Shown one piece after another: positions 12,501-26,500 of a stretch of 64,000 nt of DNA. A program made the translations under genes and the position numbers. The stretch spans positions 29,480,214-29,544,213 of the forward strand of contig CM065691.1 in NCBI GenBank assembly GCA_017654935.2. The letters run 5' to 3'. The notes beneath the pieces are model-generated. The model was not told the DNA's origin. It worked only from the letters and a program-made list of their open reading frames with translations, and ran no database searches. The stretch is from Phymorhynchus buccinoides (taxonomy: Eukaryota > Mollusca > Gastropoda > Neogastropoda > Raphitomidae). Within the stretch, counting starts at the first letter, position 1, and each line of letters begins with the position of its first letter.

Positions 12501-15500
12501 GTTTTTATTATCGTTGGTTTGTCTTTGTGTGTGCCTGTCGCTCCCGAGTCTCCATATGATTGAGGTTTACATTGCAGATTTATTTTAACTCTTCTAGCAT
12601 CATGGGCGAAGATATTTGCCCAAGACTTCACTCTACACCCCCACCAAATGCAAAGACATTCACTACCAAGCACCCTGCCATGTGTCTGTTTTTAGAGCTT
12701 TTGTCACTGTTTCTGCCGTTAAAGCAATGCATGCGCACTCAGAAAAAAATAGTTACTTCCCTCTTTTCGGTTGAGATGCAGCGAACAACCAAGAACGTCC
12801 AAAAAGTACATGGTACTAGAAGAGTTAATCGTGTTAACAGCATAACGTAATTGTAGGATGACTACTTTTTTTTTTTAATCAGGAAAAATGGTACAAATGA
12901 TTTTAAGTTAAAGTAGAAGTGGTGAGAAGTTGATTTTACAGTGAAACCCGTTTAGTACGAATTCCAGGGGAGAGGGCCAATTTACTCGTTGTAAGCATTG
13001 CTCGTTCAAACCATTTTATCGATTTTGGCAACCCTGACGAACCTATCAATCGGTCCTCACATCTACTGTGATGTGCGTGTTGGTAAAGTGTGAAAAAGAC
13101 AGAAAAACGGAAACAACACACTTACCCAACAAAGCATGGTTGTAAGCCCAGTATCCTGTATCCATAGGGTTTTTTATGCCGATTACATACACTTTAAAAC
13201 AGTTTATTAACACACGATAACATCAAAAACATAAAATACACACACGCGCTTTAAGAGAAAGTTAAAATTTCCCGGAAGTCACAAGATCAGTGCGCAAAGA
13301 GTGAGTCCAGTGTCGTCTGCTTGCGCTGCAGACACCCAAGTTGTTATATCGGCCAATCAGAATGCTGCTTACATATCGAGGGGTCAGTCAAGATGGCGAT
13401 GTTGTTGTCAGTGTGTACTCGTTCTAGCCAGGTAGTTGTGCAAGAAAGCTTGACTTTGGGATGGCGGTGTGGTTGTAAGTGCGTTCTCGTTCTAACCGCG
13501 TAGTTTTTGCATAAAAGCTTGACTTTGGGAGTCAATAAATTGTACGTTATATGCAAGTTGCTCGTTGTAGCGAGCTCGTTGTATGCAGAATTATTTAACA
13601 AGGAAAAAGAAGGCTTGTGGTCGGGGATTTTGAAACCACTCGTTAAACACGGGCTCTCGTTTAAACCGTACTCGTACTAAATGGGTTTCACTGTATGTGT
13701 ATATTATGCAAGTACGTTTTTTTATATATACAAAAAACCTCATCTAATTTTAAAAAAAGGTTTGTGTGCTGAACATATCGCCGTGCGCCAAACATACTGT
13801 AGTAAGTTGTAAGACGTCAATTCACATGAGAAGAAGAAAAAGTAATATTTCAGGACAAATTACATCATTTTTGTTGTTTTGGCTTTATTGTCTGTCTTTT
13901 AGCTGTTGCAAATTGGTTTTTTAACTCACTCGGGGCGAATGACTCGCACAACCGTTTAGGACGAATGGCCCGGATCCGGCTCGTAAGAGTTTTCAAGAGG
14001 TTTTGATTTATGGCGTGTAACCAGCTTTCTGGTGGGAAGTCATAACCTATTTTCAGTTTGCTTTGACCTTGCCTCTCTTGAAATCAACCAATCATTGCAG
14101 ACTTCCCATTCAGGTTTGGTTGTAGAGGGGGGTCAAAGATCAGAATGTGAAATTTTCCTTCTTTCTATGTGTTACCTGTTTTCGTCAATAAGAGACAAAC
14201 GACGAAGGTAAGGAATCTGATATTTTACGATCGTTTAGTGCATGGTGTTGCTAATCGTTTCTGAAAATATTGATGCCTAGCTCTTCATAACTTGGTTTTG
14301 GTGATTATTTTACGAACCTAGTCGAATGCCCAGTCCCCACAGAACAAGGGGAAATAATTCGGCCAGTCCCGAGTGAGTTAAAGCTTTGTTAGATGATGCA
14401 CCTTGCTTTGATCAGCTGGTAAGTCCAACACATCGAAGTTGACACATTTTGACTTATGATAGTTTATTTTCCAGGCGGCGATATGGTGTGTTGAACATGT
14501 GGTGTATGAAGTTTGTTTCTCTTCCTTGTATAAACTAAAAATACAGGAAATTATTAACCCCTTGACTGACAGAAAATTAAAGAAAAAGACATTGGGCTAA
14601 TCATGCCACGAAAAAGACAACTGATAGAGCCAATCTGGCAAAATGGTCTGGGGATATTAATCTCTTAACTATGTTAGAACAAAAAAGGTCAACATATCAG
14701 GGTTATTCCTCTTCATCTGATGACGCTATCAGTGATGTCATCTGGTCAGTAAGTAATACGTTGGTGGCAGTCAAGGGGTTAATGCTGTTCCTAGGAAGAA
14801 GAAAAAAGAAAAACATAGACATTTTTTGTGTGCTTTTATTTGCACTGTTCATTTCCTGCTTTTTTTCTTGAAATTTGCAGAAAATGATACAAATCGTTTT
14901 GGGGGGCTTTATTAAAATGTAGCATGATGTGCTTTGCTTCAGGGTGATCGTGGTGGGATCCAAGGACATGAACACGCGAGTGTTTGCTGTGGAGCCCTAT
15001 GAGAATCTGGTGGTGCATTCCATGGGTGGACATACGGACGCTGTTGTCGGCGCCTTCTTTGAGCACAACTCCATGAACGTATCCTTGAACTTGGAAGTTG
15101 ACAATGACAGGGAGAGTACTGTACAAATAGTGTGAAAGAATATTCCATGGGTGCTACTTTTATTGTTTTCACAAGGATTTAAAGAATGTAATTCTTTTTT
15201 TTAACTGAAACTGAAAACAAATTGTCAAAAGAAAACGGGGAACTACAAGTGATTCAGGGCGTTTTGAACATAGTCGCTCTAGCCAGGAAGTGCTTTCACA
15301 TTCATGTGACGTCATATTGATTCCAAACGTGACTAGGTAAGGCTTATCAGACTCAAATGGGACTATAAAAAAAAGAGAAGGAACAAGGGAAACTGTCTTT
15401 TGTGACGGACATTCCACCCCTGAGCTCCCCAATCTGCGACAGGGCCTGGGCAGCCCCTGGACCCCTGCCTTTCAATTACTATATTTTTATTTTTGAAGAG

Positions 15501-18500
15501 TTGCACCCAAGATATTCTGAAGTTGAGTGCTTTTCGGCTGTAGGGAATGGAAAAGTAGGTGGGGAGTAGGGGAGGGTTTGAGAACTGTGGGTCGAAGAAG
15601 ATGTTGAAATGTGATCTTTCGAAAAATGGGGAATGAAAGAAGCGGGGTTATTGCGGATGGAGGTGAAGGGGTAGAGGGATGGGAGTTCATTTTGTTTTGA
15701 AATAATTTCAATCAAATGCTTTAGATGATGAAGTTTCCAATCGTCCTGCAAAACAAGGGGTCCCAGGGACTCCTTCACTTACAGTATAGAGGGTCCTAGA
15801 GGTGGGATAGAGTGTCCCAGTGGCATTGCGAATGCTAAAAAGAATTTTTCTAGTGCATCCCTGGGACTCCCTGCACATTCTTTTAGAGGGTCCTTTAGAA
15901 TTTTAGTACTTCATAGACCCCCAAATGGGGGTCCCTGGGAGCCCTTGATGATGGGAAAAGATTCCAAACTTTTTCTTTAGCTCATCCATAATTTTTTGTT
16001 TAAATTATTCGAAGCTTGTTGGGTTGTTGTTTTTCTTCACAAGAAAATGTTATTTACCGAAGTTGAGGGGTAGATAGTTCCTGTTGGATGAGCTGAAAGC
16101 GATAGAAGTAAAACAAAGAAAGGCCTTTAACAGCATCTCAGGTGTACAGCGCCAGCAGACGAGGCCACCTGTGCGTGTGGGAATGCAACCAGAACACGGG
16201 CGACCTGGTGCCCAAGAAAAGCAAGGAGGAGAAGAGGCTGGTAGAAGAGGAGGATGAAGACGACCAAGACAGGAGGATGGTGGAGGGAGAGCCAGGTAAG
16301 GGGCTGTTGACTGGATGATTGTGCTGCCTGATTACTGAGAAAAGCAAGGAGGAGAAGGGGCTGGTGGAAGAGGAGGATGAAGACGACCAAGACAGGAGGA
16401 TGGTGGAGGGAGAGCCAGGTAAGGGGCTGTTGACTGGATGATTGTGCTGCCTGATTACTGAGAAAAGCAAGGAGGAGATGCGGCTGGTGGAAGAGGAGGA
16501 TGAAGACGACCAAGACAGGAGGATGGTGGAGGGAGAGCCAGGTAAGGGGCTGTTGACTGGATGATTGTGCTGCCTGATTACTGAGAAAAGCAAGGAAGAG
16601 ATGCGGCTGGTGGAAGAGGATGAAGATGACCAAGACAGGAGGATGGTGGAGGGAGAGCCAGGTAAGGGGCTGTTGACTGGATGGTTGTGCTGCCTGGTTA
16701 CTGTATTTTTAGTGAAAGAGAAGGCATGGCCGAATCGTTAGCATGAACTTTCCACAATACAAGCATCTTTTTTTTATAATAAATTTTATAGTTTACCAAA
16801 AGGAGTTTCGCTCACAACAAAGGAAATAGCTCCAATTTTTTTTGGGGCTGCATTACAAAGAAGAAATAGCTTCAACCACTTTTAGTGGCCTCCACCCGCC
16901 CAATCCAAAATGGCTTCTCTCTCCGGCAACTCCGCCAAGGAGGAATCGCCGTTTTGACGGTTTAATTTCTAGGAAACCAAAGCAAAGTGAGTGTTCCGAT
17001 CCTTGAAAGGTCTGTCTTTTGGGTGATGTTGGCGTGTTTCTTGCAAAAACTCATCCATCAGGTTGCACCTTTAAGTCATAAAAAGATAGTAAAGCTGAGT
17101 ATCAAAAATAAATGTGATGTGTTAGTAATAATTGTTTGTGACTGCTTGGAGACATTGGCAACTTACAACAAACTTCACGATGAATATATACAGTGGAGAA
17201 CTGATAACTCAAAAACGGATAACTCAAAAACACTGGATAACTCACAATAATATTTGGGTACCAGTATAATAATCTCTATGTTGAAAACTCTTTTTAACTC
17301 GAAATATTTCAGTCCCTTCAATTTTGACTTAAACGATTTTTACTGTACCTCAATCGAAGTATTGTTATAGAAAGACAACTGTTCCCAGTGATGATAGTCC
17401 ATGCTTCTAGGAGTCATGTGGATTCCACTCTCAGACATTGCCCTAGCAATTGTGGTGAATATCTGTGCATGGGGCCATCTGAGGGAACATGTTATTATCT
17501 CTTTGTAAGGAAGAATTAGTGAGCACAAAAAGGCTATTCAACTTCAACATGGGAATACTGGGGGTCTTTCGTACAAATAGTTCCCCCACCTTCTGGAAGT
17601 TCTGTGCTTGCAAATTCCACTAATCTATCGCTCTCTTTGACTCTGCCTTTTCCATTTGCTTTCTGTCACCTGCTATCTTTCTTTCTTACTGGTCCATTCT
17701 CCTGCCTTTTTTCTATAAATTCTTACAAAGATTTCTTCAGCTGAAGTCGGACATGCTGGGCTTAACTATTTCTTAGTTAGGTGCATAACGCAGACCTGTT
17801 TACCATTCCGGTTTAGCCGGAATTATTCCGGAAATTTGCTAAAATTCCGGGTGAAACGCTGAAAATTCCGGATTTCGAAAAACCGTCTATTATTTGTTTC
17901 CGTTCGTAGTAAAAGACGCAAGGGTTGACCGAAACGTGTACCTAACACACTACGTCATCAGAAAAGGGGTTGTGCTTGATGTCACATGCATTAAATGCTG
18001 CATTTTCATTGGTTAAAGGGGTGAAATAATGTTTTTATTTTGGTCGATCTATTTCGGGACTGAGCAAATGGCGGTCAGACTTTTACTGTCGATTCGAAGA
18101 GCTTTCGAGGCAGTTTTTTAATGGTAGAGATTGTAATTAGGGCTTGAAATGAGTCAATTTAGATTATATTATCACTGGAAAATACAATGATGTGAGAATT
18201 TTGAAGTTTTCAACGGAAAATGAAGTGAAAATTGATCGCGATGGCGCCGAGTTGCAACTTGGCATCCGCCGATCCGCGGCTGAGTGATTTTTCTCTGTCC
18301 GATCGTGGACATTTCCAGGTATTTTGCTTTTTCCAGCTTGTTTTATACTAAAATTTACTAAGAATTGGTGACTGAATTTACTAATAAAACTTTTCTGGCG
18401 AAATTGAGCCAAGAAATCATACACAATATTGAAAATCGACGCCGATGTTCGCGGAAAGGAGAAGAAGAAGAAACCGCTTTATCGCGAGTCGTGTACAGAT

Positions 18501-20551
18501 CATGTGGATTCCGGTTTTTGGTCTCAAATTCCGGGTTTTTGTGTGGCAAATTCCGGGTTTTTCATTATAAGGGTAAACAGGTCTGATAACGGCAGCATGA
18601 CGCATCTACGCTCATGTGACAGGAAACTGTCTGAGCGAACGAAGAAGAACTCACGTGTGACATCATACATGAGTTTAACCCTTTCACCGCCAGCCATTTT
18701 TCAGCCCAAATTTTCCATTAAATTTACCTGGGTACAGAACAAAATCCATCTGCAGTATTACTATTTGGGATGAATTCTTCTGTGACATATAAAATAAGAT
18801 CTATCCTTACTTCGCAAAACTAAGACAATATGGTCTTTGGATAATAGACCCAAATTTAATGCCTTTTAATGGCATAGATGTTAAATCACTGTGGTGCTAA
18901 AATGCGACTTTGGCGGTGAAAGTGTTGAAACGAACATGGATGCAAACGTATATGATTATATTGATTTATGACCCAAGAGCAACTGCTACGACATCTGTGC
19001 AGTGTGCTGCATTATCATTTGTTTTACAGTGTACATTTTGAATTTGAAAAACAAACTGCAAAATGGAAAAAATGGATACATTTTTAACATACAAATCTGA
19101 GTAAAGTTAAGCGCGTCTGAATGATATGACTTCTTGTGTGTGTTTCCTCTTTCCCTCCGTCAGCGACCGACCCTCTCTGCTTTCAAATATAACCTCAAAA
19201 CCCACCCACCTGTTCCCCCATCCCACCTGTTCCCCCGTCATTGAGGCTCCACTCTCATTTTCTTCTCTCTCTTGCCTTTAGATCTGTTTCTGCTGAATAC
19301 CATTTATGTCATGCGTGTGTGTTCGCTTTGTATTGTATTTTTGTTTGAATGCGTTATGAATGCTAACGTGTGTGTGCGCTTTGATTTGATTTCTATCAAG
19401 ATTCAGCGCTGTATAAATACTGTATGTTGTATGATGAAAATCCGATTAACGTCCTCCGGCCTGGAACAGGGACATATGGGACATTTTTAAATGTAAAGAT
19501 AGTGGGACGATCCTGGATGTACCGCCGCAATACCAGGAAAGTCCCGGGTTTTTAACATCTTGTGTTAGTTGTATGGCCTGTTGTAATAATTATGACTATG
19601 CCCTTATGTGTGTACATTGTGCTTTTATTGATGTAAAAGTGGTGACAATTTCTTTCTTTTAAGTTCAATCAATGAACACGCACAGGAATGAATGAAAACT
19701 CGAAAGGCGAGTAAGGTAATGCATACAGTTGTTGAGGGAAAACTAAAAGAATGATTAGTGCCTCCATTCCCAGTGATGATAGTCCATGCTTCTAGGAGTC
19801 ATGTGGATTCCACTCTCAGACATTGCCCTAGCAATTGTGGTGAATATCTGTGCATGGGGCCATCTGAGGGAACATGTTATTATGTCTTTGTAAGGAATAA
19901 TTGGTAAGCACACAAAGGCTATTCAACTCACTTGTCCCCCCATGGGGATACCGGGGACTCTTTCATACAAGTAGTTCCTCCACCTTCTGGAAGTAATTTC
20001 TGTTACTTTGAGGAAAGCCTATTGTTGTATGACTCAGGGAAGATAGAGCACAGAAGGTAAGCTATTCTTGTAAAGCTCAGCTAGTTTCATTATACTAATT
20101 ACTATAGCAAGAGAGTACAGCTGTATAATTACAAAAAAACACCTGTGATAAATTAGTACTAATTCAGTAATTGCTTGTAAACATGGTAATCTGCATATAT
20201 GCCTAAGTATCATTAAAGAAAGACGAGCAGTCGTGCTCACTGCGCACACACACACACTCTCTCTCACTTTCACACACTCTCTCTCTCTTTCGCCTCTCCC
20301 CCTCTTTCACTCAGATTTATGATGCAAGGGAAGTAACCAGTGAAAACCAGTCCAGCCAGTCATTCCCTAATTACTACCCTTTAGTTACTACTCCTACTTT
20401 TGACCGGTTTTCAAGGTCAAACTCCAAGGTCAAGGTGACCACGGTTACAAATTTTCTATGGGACCCTCCCTGCACCATGTAATACATCACTACACAAAGT
20501 TTGAAGCGATTCTGTACGCTGGTTCATGAGTTACAGGGCGAACAAACAGAA

Positions 20552-20596
<45 letters not shown>

Positions 20597-23500
20597 ACAC
20601 ACACCACACCACACCACACCACACACACACACACAGTTCAAATATAAGAGGCATTAAGATGAGTGTTCCCAGTGATGATAGTCCATGCTTCTAGGAGTCA
20701 CGTGGATTCCACTCTCATACATTGCAATTGTGGTGAAGATCTGTGCATGGGGCCATCTGAGGGAAAATAGTATCATCACTTTTAAGAATTGTTAATTATA
20801 AAAGATTCTGTTAAATTTAGTATTATACTGTACATCATGTAGAGGTTCAAAATTGCTAGTTGTGCATATTAATACGATTAAATGGATTTTTGATCCAAGA
20901 GCAACTGTGATAACATTCGTGCAGTGTGTTGCATGATCATTTGTTCAACAGTGCTCATTATAAAACTGTAAAACCAAATGGAATGCTAATGCCAATAATG
21001 GAATTAAAAAGTTTGTTTTTTAAATGTAAAAAATCTGAGTAAAGTTAACTGAGCTTTCTTTATTTTATGTGTGTGTTGTTTCACCTGTAGTGACTATTGT
21101 GACTATATTTATACGTGTGCATTTTGTCTTTAATTTTCTATGTACCCTATTTTTCGGACCGTTAGGCGCTTGTGTGTATAAGGCGAATAGGGCGATTTTC
21201 AAGAAAAATCTGAAGAAGAAAAATTAGTGAAAGGCACCCTCGTTTATAAGGCGATACACAGCTCTCAAAATAAAGTCAAACTTTGAAACCCATGCGCGTC
21301 CAGTAAACGTTTACCGACCACCATTACTGCTGTCATAAACGTTGGCTCCCCTTTCAAATATTCGAACTTCCGTTTGTGTGACTTCCTGTTGTTGTGTTTA
21401 CACTTTTCTTTGCGAAAACTGGTAGAATTATGGCATTTTAAGCTCTACAACGATGCTTTTTACATCCAATGAAGGGTTTGATGGTATCTCGAACGATAAT
21501 AGGGATTTTGAAGCGTTTTAATATGATTATTCATCGTATCGGTGACTCGTGACCACTTTCGATTTCTAGACTCACAGTAGACTGTGCTGAGCACGGCAAT
21601 CATTGCCTCTCTTCTCACAATTTTGTTAACTAATAGGGTGCCCTCGTTTATTAGGCGCATAGGTCAAAATTGGAGAAAAAAATATCGCCTTGTAGTCCGA
21701 AAATTACGGCAATGTTTTTCTTCTTTTTTTTCTAATAAAAAAAAAATCCCCGTTGCTTTCAGAGCCTGATGAAGAATCTGGCGTGCAAAGGGTCCGCTAC
21801 AAAAAGATAAGGAGGTAAGTAATTTTGTTCTGTTTTTTGATCTTGTGGAGTCATATGTGTCTTGTATACATTGTTTTTTTTAAATTTGTTTTTATACTTA
21901 TAGTGTTTACTTTAATAATATCTAATAATGGCCATTTTTATGCATGTGAGAAAAGGTTACATTTAGCTCTGCCTTCTTTTTTTAAGATTTTGAATTTAGA
22001 ACGAGAGTGAATTTCTTCAGCTTGCTCTTACAAAAGTTCTCGAATATATAACTTTTTAAAGAGGTTTGAAATAGGTACACATATGTCATTGATGATGCTT
22101 GCACATGAATTTCAATGGAGAGCATATATTGCTATGGCCATTTTTATGCATGTGAGAATATTGGAGAACAATATTGTTCCGTAAACCTGGTTAGTTCATA
22201 AGTGATCATTGTTCTTGTGTATTTTACTTTTAGCATTTACAATCTTCTGATTAGTGTGCAGTGTGAAGGTGTTAGGACCCCCGTGCTTGTTGAAACTGAG
22301 AGCCGGTAATGGTTTCAGACATTGTCTAGCATTTACAATCTTCTGATTAGTGTGCAGTGTGAAGGTGTTAGGACCCCCATGCTTGTTGAAACTGAGAGCC
22401 GGTAATGGTTTCAGACATTGTCTAGCATTTACAATCTTCTGATTAGTGTGCAGTGTGAAGGTGTTAGGACCCCCGTGCTTGTTGAAACTGAGAGCCGGTA
22501 ATGGTTTCAAACATTGTCTAGCATTTACAATCTTCTTCCGATTGCAATACATTACGAAGGTGTTACGATCTGTGTGTCTAGTAATGAGATGAATGGTTTC
22601 AGACATTGTCTAGCATTAACAATCTTCTTCTGATTACAATACTCTATGGTGTTATGATTCGTGTGTCTAGTAATAAGATGAATGGTTCCAGACGTTGTCT
22701 AGCATTTACAATCTTCTTCTGATTACAATACTCTATGGTGTTATGATTCGTGTGTCTAGTAATAAGATGAATGGTTTCAGACATTGTCTAGCATTAGCAA
22801 TCTTCTTCTGATTACAATACATTACGAAGGTGTTATGATTCATGTGTCTAGTAATAAGATGAATGGTTTCAGACATTGTCTAGCATTTACAATCTTCTGA
22901 TTACAATACATTACGAAGGTGTTACAATCTGTGTGTCTAGTAATAAGATGAATGGTTCCAGACATTGTCTAGCATTTACAATCTTCTTCTGATTACAATA
23001 CTCTATGGTGTTATGATTCGTGTGTCTAGTAATAAGATGAATGGTTTCAGACATTGTCTAGCATTAACAATCTTCTTCTGATTACAATACATTACGAAGG
23101 TGTTATGATTCATGTGTCTAGTAATAAGATGAATGGTTCCAGACATTGTCTAGCATTTACAATCTTCTGATTACAATACATTACGAAGGTGTTACGATCC
23201 GTGTGTCTAGTAATAAGATGAATGGTTCCAGACATTGTCTAGCATTTACAATCTTCTTCTGATTACAATGCATTACGAAGGTGTTACGATCCATGTATCT
23301 AGTAATAAGATGAATGGTTCCAGACATTGTCTAGCATTTACAATCTTCTGATTACAATACATTACGAAGGTGTTACAATCCGTGTGTCTAGTAATAAGAT
23401 GAATGGTTCCAGACATTGTCTAGCATTTACAATCTTCTTCTGATTGCAAAACTCTATGGTGTTATGATTCATGTGTCTAGTAATAAGATGAATGGTTCCA

Positions 23501-26500
23501 GACATTGTCTAGCATTTACAATCTTCTTCTGATTGCAAAACTCTATGGTGTTATGATTCATGTGTCTAGTAATAAGATGAATGGTTTCAGACATGTCTTC
23601 AAGGGTGCCAAAGGATCAGACAGCGTTTCCCCGGCCCTCACATCGTGCGCTTATCACAAACCGTCTCGCATCTTTGTGTCTGGCTTTGAAAATGGCACCT
23701 TCATGATACATGAGATGCCAGACTTTAACATGATCCACTGCCTCTCGTGAGTTCTTCATAATTATTTCTCTTTTTTTTTCATAATTGTTATTGGTTTGTT
23801 AAAAATTTGATTAGACTTGGATTTGAAAACTAAATTCAAGGAAATCAGGAGAGAAAAAATCACAACAGTGTTCCCCATGCTTCCAAATTTTTAAGGGTCA
23901 TCATGACCCTTTGCCCCCAAATTTTAAGGGTCATTTGAACATCTTTGAGGGTCACCTCACTTAAAACTTCAGAGTCTTTGGAAGAACTTTGCGTCAAAGT
24001 TTTCGCAATCCAGCGAAGCAGCGCCATTTTTTTGCTTCCAAGAAACGCGAGGGCTAGGCTTGGCAGCAGTGCACGTGCGAGCAGCATGGGTGGCAAGAAG
24101 CAAAGGGAAATTACTCTGTGGTTCATGATAGTTTTTGTCGTCTGCTTCAAGCATGGCATAGTAGTGAAAGAATAGGCGCAGTATATTTTGTTGATCGTTT
24201 CCCGCTAGCCGAAATGGCTTCGACATTCTGATCGCGGCGAACACGTTTAAGGAAGCAATCATCTGAGAGAAAAACTGTACGTCACAATGACGTATTGACT
24301 GAAAAATTTATACGTCAAACTTGAAACTTTGTACATAATTTACGTACAGATCTGCGTAATCGGGAACACTGCACAATGGGTATCATTAACCCCTTGACTG
24401 CCACCAACTGTCACGTACTAATGATGATGTCATCAGATGAAGAGGAATAACCCTGATATGCTGGCGTTTGCTCTAACACAGTCAAGAGAGTAATATCCCC
24501 AGACTATTTTGCCAGATTGGCTCTATCAGTTGTCTTTTTCATAGCATGATTTGCCCAATGATTTTTTCTTTAATTTTCTCTGGCAGTCTAGGGGTTCAAT
24601 CATACTTGATACTTGTATATAGCACAATATCAAATAAACAGTTCTAGAAAAATCTACCATAATATGCGGCCCTTTTTATTTCTACAGCATTTTGACCTGT
24701 GCGTTCTATCTGTTGATAATGCCTTATCTGTACTCAAAATAGGAAAAAACAAAAACAAAAGGGTGACAAACACCTGAAATGAACAATTACTGAATTAGCT
24801 TGCAACATCACAGAGGTGTGCTTTCTCTTTATTCCATTCTGACCTCTGGGTTTTATTCCATTCTGACCAACAATAAACAATAATTTGGACATCTCATTTT
24901 CCATTCTGACCTTTTTTCCAAAAACACCATCATGTTTTTCTTCCAGTCTGACCTTTTTAAAAAAAAACACCAAAAAACAAAATTCCTCATTAATCTGGAG
25001 ATGGCGTTTTTTTCCCCATTCTGACCATTTTTTCCAGAATCGCGGAGGACTCTGGCCCCCGGCGGTCCATCACGTCAGTGTCGGTGAACCCGCAGGGTGA
25101 TCTAATCGCCCTGGGTTGCGGGGAGCTGGGGAAGCTGCTGGTGTGGGAGTGGCAGAGCCAGCAGCAGGTGCTGAAGCAGCAGGCCCACCAGAACAACACC
25201 TTCTGCCTGGCTTACTCCCCCAGCGGACAGAACCTCGCCTCGGGGGGAGACGACGGCAAGGTGAACCGGGGGAAGATAGATAGATACTGTATTTTACGGA
25301 CTACCGTAAAAACTGGACTATGAGACGCACCTGTATATAAGCCGCATCCCTCAAATTGATAGAATATAAGGTATTTAGTCGCAGTCGCAGTTTATAAGCC
25401 GCAGAGAAATTTATGCACACAAAAGAAGGTGTCAAAGTTACAAACTGAAAAAAAGCAGTAGATTTGCCTACCTTGCCACAGAAAATGAACGCGTGTGCAC
25501 AGAGCGACACAAAAATAGAACTTCTCCTATTACAATATGAGTATTTGATGCTCAAAATAGGCTGAAAAATGTGGCTGGAAACAAATTTTATTATACTGAT
25601 TAATACAGAATTGAAAAAAATCCACAGACAAGCCGCATTCGTCTGTAAACCGCATGGGCCAAAGTTGAGGAAAAAAGTAGCGGCTTATAGTCCGCATTTT
25701 ACGTTACAAGGCGCACCTGATTATATGGCGCAACACCTAAATTTTTCACAAAATTCTGATTTTTTTTAACTCTATTTTCTTACTATATTGTCAGTCACAT
25801 TATAAGGCGCAGGGGTCTTAGTCTAGGAAAAAAACTATCGCCTTATAGTCGTTAACATACGGTAATCATTATTATGTTCAGGGTTTTCCTGCCAGAAATT
25901 TCCATCTGCTGCTGTTAATTTTGTCACAAGTGTGTGTGTCTCTGGCGCTGAAACATGGGTGAAAGTAAGTTCAGGAATGCTCCTGAAATCAGGAATGAAA
26001 AAGATGATTGAAAGAGTCTTCAGGAATGGCCATGTTGTCATCCGGATCAACGGTTTTACAAAATCAAAAAACATCTGGTAGTCTTGATGGATGACAGAAT
26101 TGTGACAAAAGATGTGCAGTGTTATTACTAACAGTAACACACATACATCCTCCCCATATTTACATATACATTTTGCTGATGTTGCCTCAGGTGAAGGTGT
26201 GGGACATGAGCAGTGGTTTCTGCTACGTGACCTTTGAAGAGCACAAGGGCAGGGTCACGGACTTGACCTTCATACAGAATGGCAAGGCCGTGGTGTCCTG
26301 TTCTTTGGATGGAACTGTCCGGGCTTTCGACCTGAATCGGTAATCGTCATTGCACGTTTTGAAATTCATATATATTCTGAAAATTCTTATTGTGAACCAT
26401 GTTTTATGCATTGCGTATATATTGATGTAGTGATTACCCCCTGTGGGGTTACCGGGAGATCTTCCATACAAATAGTTCCCCCACCATCCAGAAGTTCTGC

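Noticed and set aside
16127..16633. 168-codon minus-strand frame with repeated protein units
   Set aside because: It is the antisense of the four-copy exon 7 tandem repeat; the plus strand carries the PWP2 exon.
22196..22606. 136-codon minus-strand repeat protein
   Set aside because: It is a translation of the first minisatellite units in PWP2 intron 8; the open frame stops where units change type.
22232..23590. CRISPR-like direct repeat array
   Set aside because: There are no unique spacers; whole units are repeated, and the setting is a eukaryotic intron.
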